Assembly (NCBI RefSeq): GCF_009870125.1
Contig: NC_046683.1
Location: forward strand, 50,793,869 to 50,857,868
Direction: 5' to 3'
DNA from: Drosophila pseudoobscura
Lineage: Eukaryota; Arthropoda; Insecta; Diptera; Drosophilidae
Length of the DNA stretch: 64,000 bases
The notes below the pieces were generated by a model that saw only the letters and a list, made by a program, of their open reading frames with translations, was not told the DNA's origin and searched no databases. Below, in pieces: positions 34,006-43,899 of this stretch. The position numbers were made by a program, and so were the translations under genes. How positions within the stretch are numbered: position 1 is the first letter of the stretch; each line of letters begins with the position of its first letter.

Positions 34006-35076
34006 ACAAATGGAGGCCAGGCCACAATAGTTGCAAATACAATCGCTTTCAATTGATACTAATCTAATCCTAAGTGCCACATTTACTTAATCCACATTCT
34101 ACACATGATGCTGCATGAGAAATTACAGAACCATGACGTTACTTGTACAACCTGCAGATTGAGATACAGTCATACACCATGCCAACTAATGAATCTTATC
34201 AATCGACCAAAACCGGAAATAATGTGCGGTAATTGAAGTGACCTTGGAATAGCTCTAGGTGGCGATACACGATAAACGCCACAAAACCCAATGGTGCTTT
34301 GTATACAACACAGACAGTCGTTCATATATTAAAAACTGTATATACTAGACGCTTTATAGAGCGCTTTTAATACGTCTGCTGGAGGGATGACTAAGAGTAA
34401 ACATACAAAATTCTTCTAGGCATTTTATGCACCTCATTTAAAGCCGGAAATTTGCCAGTACAAACTGAAACTGAAATGTGCATTACTAATCCATTACATA
34501 CGCTACGAGATCCTCGTACAGCCATTAAATATTCTATAATTAAGTCAATATATACTACATATAAAATCCATATATGTACATTTTTTATCTGTTCTAATAT
34601 TGTAATCTCTGAACCGACAACCGCCGTGTTTGTTCAGGTAATAAACTGAGACGAACAATGCTCCCTTTTTGTTACTACGTATGTATGTATGTACATACTT
34701 GAATAAAAGTTGGGAAGTGTTTGGAGAGCGCAATACGAAGCGACTCAATTACTCATCGAATCATTGTAATCCTAAAGAGAATAAGCAAAGCCCAGTATCG
34801 TTAAATTTAATCAATGAAATCATCAGAAAAGTTGTATTAATGATCCGATTAGAAATCTCAAAATGTCAAACTATCGAATGTAAACTTTTTTCTATGTGTA
34901 ATATTTTTGATAAATGTAAAACTAACTTCGAAAGAGGCTAAGCCTTTGGAAACTTGCGAACAAACTAACGAAAAGAATACCCAAAAATATTGTTTGTAAT
35001 CTTATTGTTATTGTCTTTAAATGATGTTGTTGTGTGCTGATGTTTTTTTAAATAAACTGCAGATTTGCGATTACAA
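34006..35076. other. CalpB 3' UTR and convergent spacer
   Basis: Contains possible CalpB poly(A) signals at 34640-34645 and 34702-34707 and a (GTAT)n tract at about 34676-34694. The rest is AT-rich with no supported gene. Confidence 0.5.
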
Positions 35077-35541
35077 CTACTTGACCATGACGATATCGGT
35101 GGCACCGGTCGGAGGACCAGCTTCGACTAGGAGCTGCTTGAACTCGTCAAAGACCAGGTCGTTTTCGGAGGCCAATTGCGTAAGCAGCTCAACAAAGTCC
35201 TCGAACTCCAACCGCCACTTCCTAGGAGAGACCTCCATAAGATGGATACCATTATTGAGTGGGGGATACGTACTTATAGCGCATGTAGAGGAGACCAGTC
35301 TGTGTTCGAGTTATGGGATTAGGCATTAGCTTGGCCTGCTCTATCCAGGCATCGATTTGCGAGAGAAGAATGCAGTCAAACTCCTCGTTCTCCAGCTCCG
35401 TTGAAATAACCTGCGTCACAATAGTAATGCAGAAAGCCAAAAAATACAAAATATATAATTGGGGTATACCTTATAGTTGCAGTACACTATAAATAGCGTG
35501 TCCAGGGTATGCTTCTTGGGTTTATCATCGTCATCAGCCAT
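35077..35541 (-). CDS. Short TPPP/p25-alpha family protein
   Basis: Minus-strand exons 35541-35470, 35410-35274 and 35221-35077 join in frame to 117 residues. It begins MADDDDKPKKHTLDTLFIVYCNYK. It then shows a p25-alpha pattern: LLSQIDAWIEQAKLMPNPITRTQTGLLYMRYKKW, followed by LEFEDFVELLTQLASEND and FDEFKQLLVEAGPPTGATD. The family promotes tubulin polymerisation and bundles microtubules; this member is shorter and more diverged than fly Ringmaker, so its role is uncertain. I have a vague memory of a p25-alpha gene near Taf2 in D. melanogaster but do not assign a symbol. Confidence 0.8.
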
Positions 35542-37170
35542 GGTTAATTTGGGTGGAAAGAACGAATTCAAAGTACTAGCATACAAGTCTATTTGTGAGA
35601 GATTTTTGTCCCTTAAGGCAGATAGCGAAAAGTCAATGTGAGTGTACTAGATTCACATTTACGAGTGTACATATTTCAATTTTTCGTTTGTTTTTTTGAT
35701 AAACAACGCTCCAGCGAGAGCGTGCGTACTTGTGTTATAATATCTCTGTTGCCATGGAAATGTGTTTCAATGGTGATTATTTTGGAGGTGCTGCACAATC
35801 CGCTGGACATGGTGCATAGGTTTCGGCGCCTCTTGCTGTCTACTGACATTGGCAATCCCATAGGGTGGGTCGGTGATCACGTGCTGCAGCACAAAGATGG
35901 AGCCTGGGCCATGGGTCCCTCTCTGGTCTGTGGCGTCAGTCAGAGAACGGAGACTTGTAGTCGGAGTGCCGGAGAGTCAATGTTGAGTCACAGATTGAGA
36001 TCCGGATTAAAGTATAATAGTCGAAGTCTCTTTTTGAAAGCAATGGTTCCTATATGGTCCCGACTAACATTTCGATTTTTTTTTGTGTGTTTTATTTCAT
36101 TTTATTTACAGTGTATGTACGCTAATTAATAATGTACTAAATATAAATGTTGTTTTTCAAAAGTAAACCGTTCCTTTTTATCATATAATCGTATATAATA
36201 TATATATAATTTCGCAGTTTAGCATTTTGCTGTCTAAATTGTTGTTGCTGCACGTTGCGTTGCTTGTTCTTTTTGTTTTGTATTTTTTTTTTCCAAGAAG
36301 ATTTATGTTTCGTTTATTATAATTATATTTATGTATGTATATAAATGTGGGGGTGTGTGGTGTAGGTGTTTGCATGTACCTTCATTAGCAGTATCTTTAG
36401 GCCTAAAAACAAAAAAAAGAGTACTCTTTGCTTCTGATTTATCGTAAACCGAGAAAAAGTGCTTTGGATAAATTCTTAGCAGAAGAGGCAACAAATAGAT
36501 CAAAGCGCTTCGTTTGTTTTATGATTTCTAGATAATAAATACCGAAACAAATAATTGCTGGGGACAGGCACAAAACAGAAAAGGAAAAAAAATGTACACT
36601 GAAAAAACACATCTGTACACAAAAAAAAAACGCTTGAGAAGTAGCGAAATCTTTAAAAACTGAGTAGCGAGAACAGCTTTAGTAGCGAGAACTATAAAAA
36701 GTGAGCTTTACGAGTTTAAAAGATTGTTTTTGTTCCAATGATCTACTAGCTAATGACTGCCTACAGTTCTGTTCTGGGTTTCCCTTTAGCACTTGACTTT
36801 TACTTTGGAAATATTTCGCTTTTAGTATATTCATTAGTGTGTAGTTAGTTACGGGTCTTAATGTCCTAAAAATATGGTTTTAGAAATCACTTTATATGGG
36901 GGCTGGCTTCGTCTCGAATAATTTAGCTAGCTTTTCATTAAATTTGTTCAACATTTAGAATCCTTTTGAGGCTGGGATTGTGGACTGCTGCTTCTGCTGA
37001 TGCTGTTCCTGGGGAAATGTTCATTGTTTCGTCTGCTATTGGCTGTTTGTTTAGATTGCGGGTTACATTTAATATCAAAAGGAATGATATATATGCATAA
37101 TATATATATATGTATATACATATATCAAAATAAAACAATGCACTTCTGTTCTTGCACCGCAACGCGACTC
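35542..37170. other. Spacer with PIP4P 3' UTR and TPPP-like promoter
   Basis: The left edge holds the TPPP-like promoter and the right part the 3' UTR of the phosphatase gene. Visible items are a 69-codon open stretch on the minus strand (35770-35976), AT palindromes at 36183-36210 and 37087-37127, and an AGTAGCGAGA repeat at 36640-36705. Confidence 0.45.
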
Positions 37171-39304
37171 TTACATGGGCCCATCAATGGCGCTCACTTT
37201 AAGGCGGAAATAGTACGCGGATCGGGCCAACATGCTCACCGCGATTACAAACAATGCCACATAGAGAATATACATGCCGCCGTGAGCCTGTCAACAAACA
37301 AAGATTTAAGTTTATGTAAAGAGTCGCCTGACTTGAATTCTGGGACGGTTTACTTACCGATGCATACGAGATTGTGCCTATGGTCACGGCAATGCCCGCC
37401 ACAAGGAACAGCAACGCCACAATGGCAAACATAACGCCGCGGCTGTTGGCGAAGCGCGAACCCACCGAGGAGACCTTTCTGCAATGCGGACAGCGAGCCA
37501 GGGCATTGTGATAGGTGTTAAACTGCAGGTAGAAACATTATAGGATAGGCATTACTCTCTGATATGTGAGATATTGCTGCTTGTCAGCTTACCAAAAACG
37601 TGTCCGAACAGTGACCACAGATGACGCGACACATGCCCGGCATGGTTGGCACGGGTGGGGTGACGGGACTTGGGGCCAAGTTAATGATTCGCTTGCAATT
37701 GGGTCGGGGACAAGCGATGCGCTGCGAAGAGCTCTTGCAGATTAACAGACAATTGCACGGGCAGCGTACGTACTTCTTGCCCGGCGGAGCGTTCCTAATG
37801 GGCTGTGATCAATAGCGTAAGCGATTACCTTAACTAATCCATTCAATAATTATTAGTCACTTACAGTCGCCTCATTGCAATGGGTGCACTTGACCACATG
37901 CTGCTCCCTCTTCGTGGTAATGTCAATCATGTGCTGACACACGCGACAGGTGACCATTGGCACCCCTCCAGTGTTGCTACTCTGCTGATAGGGCGGTGGC
38001 AGCTCATCGGGTCCAATACAAGGCACTGCAGTCGGTGCTCCATTGCCTGCGATTCCAATGAAACCCAAAAGATCAGCAAATTAACATTTATATATACTCG
38101 TACAAAGCCTAGACCTTTTGTGTAAAATAAATACATCTCGCCAGCAGAGGCCTATAGGCTAAACTGCTACATTTTCTGCTTTCATTGCAGTCAGCCCCAG
38201 CCCCAGCCCCAGTCCCAGCCTCAGAGCAAGAGAGAACTGGTCTTTTGATAGTGTGTAGGTTGAGGAAGATGCGATAAAGACAAATGGGTCAATGTTTTGG
38301 TGCTATGAATGCAAAGCTCCTGTCCGCAATCACTAGCCCATCCTAGACTCTTGGGATGAGCCATTGGGTGGCTCAAACAAGTTCGAACTTATACAAAGCG
38401 AGAAAATAAACAAAAATCAAAGTCAAATTATGAATACTCGTTTTCCCCGGGATCTATGGAATGCAGAATACTTGTGAGCGCATCCATGCAACCAAGTCGT
38501 AATTGAACGCGTTTAAAAGAGTATGCAAAAGAGAGTCGAGACTTTAATGATATGAATGGGGCGCTCAATGAGCCAATGATCAGGTTCCTTGGCGTACAAC
38601 AAAACTGAGGCAGGGCTGTGTCTCTTCTGTTTTGCTGTGCTCAGCGATAAGGCGGCGCAAGTGACGATGAGTCATAAATTTGGCTTCTGCCTGGAGTGCG
38701 CCCCCCGAAGCTGTTGCCCGCGAATCGATGTTGATTAAACAGCTGTAGAGAAACGCTGCTTTCTGCTGATACGGGGAGCATAAACAATAACAAAAGTAGT
38801 GGCTGCGCTTTGGCGTCGTGTTACTAATAAATGCTACCAGATACCAATACCCACGCCCACGCCCACGCCCACGTCTACGTCTACGTTAATAGACACGGTG
38901 GGCTAGGGCCATGACTCAGTTGGGGGAAGTGTGAAAAATCTATGAAATGCAAGACTGGGAGGCTTCGGCGACAACTTCAAATCACAGTTGCGGATAAGTA
39001 GAGCGCACACTTGTTGGGTTTCAAATGCGAAGCGGAGCACAGCGACACCGGCACCGACACAGCCCGCACGCCAATAGACCCGTATAGTACATCGATACAT
39101 GCGGGTTGTGGGGGGATTTTACACCAAGTTGAATGTACTTCGCGGCCTACACAGGGTCAATAATCATTTGTACGCACCATCCTCATTGGGGACTGCGGCT
39201 GTGCTGCTCCCAGGATTCTCGGCACCCTCGTCGACGGCAGCGGACGAGGTGTACATGATCGATTCATCCTTGTTGATCAAGCTCTGCCTTTCGGGGTCGG
39301 CCAT
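37171..39304 (-). CDS. CG6707: PI(4,5)P2 4-phosphatase, TMEM55/PIP4P family
   Basis: Minus-strand exons 39304-39178, 38046-37865, 37802-37593, 37522-37358 and 37287-37171, all in frame, give 266 residues. The family removes the 4-phosphate from phosphatidylinositol 4,5-bisphosphate on late endosomes and lysosomes. The N-terminus ([15 protein letters not shown]) is polar. A Cys-rich zinc-ribbon-like part begins [11 protein letters not shown] and includes [11 protein letters not shown]. Next comes [28 protein letters not shown], which contains the CX5R phosphatase motif (Cys125 to Arg131). Then come [23 protein letters not shown], and two C-terminal membrane spans ([21 protein letters not shown] and [16 protein letters not shown]). 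I set the third exon start at 37802 because it yields PIRNAPPG, the family sequence, and restores frame. Confidence 0.93.
38047..39177 (-). other. Intron 1 of the PIP4P phosphatase gene
   Basis: 1.13-kb intron. It contains a CCCCAG tract at 38192-38222 and a (CCCACG)n hexamer tract followed by TCTACG at about 38849-38886. No exon seen inside. Confidence 0.7.
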
Positions 39305-40108
39305 GCTGGATTATCGAGATTCCTGAAGGGTGCACTTTTTCTTCGTGTGACAAGAACAACTCCCGTTACTGCTGGACACAAATTGCCGTTCTCGCTGTTG
39401 TATTTGTTGTTGCTGACTCTTTTCTGTAACGCAACGCCACAACTGGAAAAAAACAAGAGTACACGGCTTATTAAAGTATCACATATCGCACATATTCTCT
39501 AAAGGCAGGCAATAAATATACCACAGCACCAAAGTGCAGTGCACAATTTGTTCTTTGTTTGATTGCAGTCACTTGTTTTTCGTTTTCCTCGGTTTTTACA
39601 CTCGTTTCTGTTGAATATCCTCCCTCTTCGGCATGCGCCGCAATAATCAATTGTCGGCACCTTTACTGCACTACCCACATAGGGCGGGTGCAACGATTAC
39701 ATTTGTTATAGTCGAAAGTCGTTTAATTTGTCTAATTGTTTAATAATTGTTGGCCATATTCCTGCTATATTTTACCTTATTTTGTTGAAAATGCACTGCT
39801 GTCGACTCGATCTGGCCACACTCGTCTTTTGATCTGGCAGCACTCACGGAGCAGGGCTGCATAAAGGAATTCATTTTCTGTAGCCCTGGTGCACACAAAA
39901 CAGTCCCCAGAATTGTGTTTTTTTTTTTATTATAATCAATATATGTACTTAATGGCCTAACAAAACAGAGACCCTACAAGTAATGGCTCATTGCCCTGTA
40001 TGGAATGCATTATTATATAGAAGGTAAATGCAATAACCAAAAAACTAGTTCGTCACCAGCTCAGATCGGAACCAAAACAACTCTGGCTGCGGCACGTTGA
40101 TAAATCAA
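39305..40108. promoter_or_regulatory. Divergent promoter region of PIP4P and the small basic-tailed gene
   Basis: This 800-bp interval separates divergent genes. Near 39811-39850 are CTGGCCACACTCG (a near match to motif 1) and CTGGCAGCACTCA (near motif 7), in tandem about 27 bp apart. They suggest a start-site cluster there for one or both genes. A poly(T) run lies near 39920. Confidence 0.45.
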
Positions 40109-40543
40109 ATGGCCGAAAATATTAATAAATCAAACATAATTCACTGCAAAGACACAGAACAACTTAATGAAACAGTGAACAGCAACAGCGATGAGACCAG
40201 CAGCTCCGGTGACATCGAAAATAGTAGATACGGGAAACTACGTCGCAGATCCGTGCGCAGCTTTTCCTACCACTATCAAGCTCTACCCATGCGTGTTGTG
40301 GGGGATCAGTCTGCTTCCATTTCGGGATATTCAAGCTCTGCCCGGGATATAACATTAGGCCCCGCTCACATCATTGAGGACAGTTCGGAATCCGAGTTCC
40401 ACATATCTGACACGAGCAACGAAGAACCGGCGAACAAATCAATTAAATTTGTTGGTCGTCCACTGGGAAAAACTGATTTGGACTTTATCAAAAAGCAATA
40501 CAAACGTAAAAAACGACCAAAAAAGAAAATATACAAAGAATAA
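40109..40543 (+). CDS. Small protein with a basic C-terminal tail, function unknown
   Basis: Single-exon 144-residue protein starting at the ATG at 40109 (MAENINKSNIIHCKDTEQ); no upstream in-frame ATG is present. The N-terminal half is Ser/Asn/Glu-rich. A middle motif RYGKLRRRSVRSFSYHYQALPMRVVGDQSASISGY looks more structured. The acidic-serine run IEDSSESEFHISDTSNEE could be a CK2 target. The C-terminus, YKRKKRPKKKIYKE, looks like a nuclear or nucleolar localisation signal. I do not recognise the family. The ordered composition and promoter-like sequence upstream make it likely to be real. Confidence 0.6.
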   Translation: MAENINKSNIIHCKDTEQLNETVNSNSDETSSSGDIENSRYGKLRRRSVRSFSYHYQALPMRVVGDQSASISGYSSSARDITLGPAHIIEDSSESEFHISDTSNEEPANKSIKFVGRPLGKTDLDFIKKQYKRKKRPKKKIYKE

Positions 40544-41394
40544 GCAACGCAAAAGGAAACCACCACATTTGAAACTGAAATGTGCGCGCAGGGCTGGCAA
40601 ATAAGGTGTGTCGTGCGTTGCACAACACTGATTCAGGCCCAGGGTTGGTTGGTGCATTTTGGAGTAGTGGTCAATTTTTACGAGCATAACTATTTACACG
40701 ATTTTATGTAAATAAAACAAATTAAACGTAGGAAAATTAAGTGCAAAGTGTAAGTAAAGCCTCTCAGCTGCCATAGGATATAAGATATCATTAAATGCTG
40801 CCCGAACAACGGCTTAAATGGCCTCCCAAAATCTTTGATGATTTCATTTTCACACTGCGCGTTGTTGTATTGGAAACTTCGTCGTAGCTTTGCTTGATGC
40901 TGTTGCTATTGTTGTTGCTGTTGTACCCACGGCTGCTGTTGCTGCTGCTACTGCTGGGCGCCGACGTCAACAGACACAGCGACGCTCAAAATGTTTGTTT
41001 AGTGGAGGGCAAAGCATGGTTCGTTCGTTTACGTTTATCTGCCTGCCATTTAGGGCACCAGCCAACAACTAAAACAGCACAGCGCCAGTCGTAGCCAGAG
41101 CCACAGCGGTAGCGAAAACGTCGAGAACACCTGTTCCTAATTGATTTTTCACATTTTTCCCGTTTGCCTACAGATCATTTCATCCGACTTCAAATTCAAC
41201 AACTGTGTTCTGGCATTTTTAATCAGATGAATTAAAAAGGAATTAGCTGCAAAACATGTTCCCCTCTTAGACCAACCATAGCCCTAGTATTGATTAGAAT
41301 TTTTAAGTAAAAAGTATTCGAACGAACGAATTTGCAAGCCGATTTTGGCCACCGTCAAGTACACACCATAAAATCCGCAGACAAATCAGGAGAT
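40544..41394 (+). other. Presumed nudE promoter and 5' UTR
   Basis: A GCAGGGCTGGCAAATA string near 40588 resembles a motif 7 element. A GTAAGT donor at 40750 and a TTTGCCTACAG acceptor at 41172 could bound a 5'-UTR intron. CTGTTG/TGCTGC tracts lie at 40898-40950. This is inferred from signals only. Confidence 0.4.
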
Positions 41395-43630
41395 ATGGAC
41401 GCCCCACCAATGTTCAACAGCGTCGAGGATGAGTGCAGATATTGGAAAGAACGCTCCAAACAATACCATAAAGAGTAAGTACATCCATATTTAGTCCACG
41501 GTAAGAGCCACATTAATCAATTACATGTCCACCGATTACAGATGGACAGACGTGAAACAGGAGTACGATGAGTTTGTCGAACAGTCACGCGAAATGGAAA
41601 TAGAAATGGACGCCACTCTGGAGCAAAAACAGAGTATTATCAAAGATCTCAGAGCCAGGCTTAATATGTTTGAGAAAGAAAACGATTCCCTTAAGGTAAA
41701 GTATAACTGAATGTATGATGGCGATTGTATCCTGCAGACTCCACAACCCTTAATAATAATATTCACTTTACGCAGCTGAAGCTGGACTCAAACTGCATTG
41801 ATATGTCCAATATGGAGAAGCAGTTAGACACAGTGAAAAAGGAGCGCGACTCCATGAAGGTATACCTGCGGCAACTGGAGCAGAAAAACGACGACCTGGA
41901 GCGTGCCCACCGCATACTCAACGAAAGCATAGAGAACTTTGAAAAGATGTTGGATCAAGCATATGAGAAGAATGCTCTGCTCGAGTTGGAGGTGGATGAA
42001 AAGGGTCTGCTGCAAGAGAAGCTGCAACGGCTAATGGATGAGACGCGAGGTAAGACGAGAGGCATAACGCAGACAGACTGCAGGCTCTGGACTACATTTC
42101 CATCTGTTACAGATCTCAAACAAGAGCTCAATGTGAAGACACGCTACACGCCAGCGAATGGCACGAGCAACACCGCAGCAGTAGGCACCACCGCTGCCAA
42201 CAGCACCATGAACTCATCCGCCTCTTTACCTAATGGCATTTTGGCCAACGGCGATGTGACGCCGCCACATGTCGACAACACCGCTGCTACAAAAGTCACC
42301 AGCGTCAGTGTTAGCGCTCTCAACGGCAGTTTAGTTAACAATAAAAACGAATATAATCAGCAAAATTCGCTTAAAAGTAAGATACTTCTTTCCTTAAAGC
42401 GTACCAAACGCGTCTTCAAGTTATCCAAATCGAGTCGCCATATCAAGCTTATGAAATAGTTACGCCTTCCATTTTGCATTTAATTGTGATTATCGTTTTA
42501 TGTTCCATTTCATTATAATTTATTGTTTCATTTTTATTTACCAATCGTACACAAAAACACATTTTGTTTATTTTGTTAGCACGTTTAAGTTCCTTTTTTA
42601 TTTGTAATTGTATAGTAAATAATTAAAATTAAGACTCCAATCAAATGTAACGAAAGTTTGAGACATTTCTTGTAGGCAAATTGTGCGTTTTGTGTGCGTC
42701 TGTAGCTCCTAGTTGACCAACTAACCGAACCGCTGTATTACTATTAACTAACCTGCTGTGTATGTGTGCTTCCTCTTGCAGATCCCGAGAACCTTATCAA
42801 TGGCAATTCCATGAATGCCAGCTCCCGCACAACGGCGCTCAACATTGTGGCCGACATGTTAAGAAAACTAAACGTAAGTCCCTCCAAAACCAAATACCAA
42901 TAACTGATATCAACCACTATCACACATCACACTAATATAGCATGCCCTTAGAGTCTTCTCCATTTTCTGTTCTATTATTTCCATCCTCTGCACTCTTTCC
43001 CCGCCTGGTTTAAATGTTTTTCCATATGTTTTTAGTGGGATAAGGCCTTGTTATGTCCTGAATGCGAAAAGTTTCGCTGCATTTGCGAGCGCCCGTCCAC
43101 GCTTCAGTCGCCGCCGCCGCCATCGGCCAGCGACTCGAGCCTGTTTCGTCGTGCCTTTGGCGGCAGCAGCGGCTCCGTTGTGACAAGCGCCCAGACCACG
43201 CCAGTCAGCGATGGCGGCTGTTCGAGCAGCAGCTCTAGCAGTCTGAACCTAGGCACAAACATTTTCAAACGCTTTGCCGAACGCATGCGCAACTCTACGG
43301 ACGCAGAGCTACCGCTCTGACATTGCGCATCGAATTTAAGGCTACTTTTAAGTGCTCGACGCTTGCATTTATTAATTGCTTTGGTTAATAAATACAAACT
43401 ATTTTTTTTACCTTACGGACATCTTTTGTTTTGTTGTTACTGTAATTGCTTGGTGATTGTCCCACATTGGCTAACACTCTGCCCATTCTGTTGTCTTGCA
43501 GGCGATGGAGACGAAGCTGAAGACATATCGCGAGCATGCACCGCCCATGCAGCCGCGCCAAAGATCCTCCCAACAGCCGAACCATCCAGGAATGGCTGGT
43601 CTGGCCTGCCTCTCGCTCGATGCGGAATAG
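41395..43630 (+). CDS. nudE: NudE, dynein/Lis1 cofactor (isoform with the conserved tail)
   Basis: Exons 41395-41474, 41542-41695, 41776-42049, 42113-42376, 42782-42873 and 43502-43630 join in frame to 330 residues. NudE/NDE1/NDEL1 proteins are long coiled coils that link Lis1 to cytoplasmic dynein at kinetochores, centrosomes and vesicles. The N-terminus (MDAPPMFNSVEDECRYWKERSKQYHKEW) and the heptad-rich stretch to about residue 190 match the family. RAHRILNESIENFEKMLDQAYEKNALLELE is the Lis1-binding type region. The tail LNIVADMLRKLNAMETKLKTYRE matches vertebrate [23 protein letters not shown], which identifies 43502-43630 as the conserved last exon. Confidence 0.93.
43036..43320 (+). CDS. 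nudE: Alternative 3'-terminal exon of nudE
   Basis: Preceded by TTTTTAG and in phase with exon 5 (ending at 42873), this exon adds 94 residues starting WDKALLCPECEKFRCICERPS. The resulting isoform has 382 residues. The segment has a Cys cluster (CPECEKFRCIC) and a Ser-rich part ending FKRFAERMRNSTDAELPL. It has its own poly(A) signal at 43387-43392, upstream of the conserved last exon, so it can act as an alternative terminal exon. Confidence 0.7.
   Translation, partial: WDKALLCPECEKFRCICERPSTLQSPPPPSASDSSLFRRAFGGSSGSVVTSAQTTPVSDGGCSSSSSSSLNLGTNIFKRFAERMRNSTDAELPL
43387..43392 (+). terminator. Proximal nudE poly(A) signal
   Basis: AATAAA 67 bp after the stop codon of the alternative exon. 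Confidence 0.6.
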
Positions 43631-43893
43631 TCCCAGCCACCATCAGCATCACAATCACCGATGAATATCACCATCCACCTCCAGTCCAGAGTTTAGTGGG
43701 AAATATATTGTTCAGTTGGCTTTACGTTTACGTTACGTTAATGTTATCGTTGGCAATTATTTTTTACCCGCTGCCGCCGCTTCGTTTATTATTTATTTCA
43801 CATAACTTGACTTGTAAAAATTCGAAATTACACAACAACTGATGTTGTCTTTTCAAGCCCATCAACCTATAGAATGCCTTAGTACGAATTAAG

Positions 43894-43899
43894 AATAAA
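43894..43899 (+). terminator. Distal nudE poly(A) signal
   Basis: AATAAA 264 bp after the stop codon of the conserved last exon. Confidence 0.55.
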
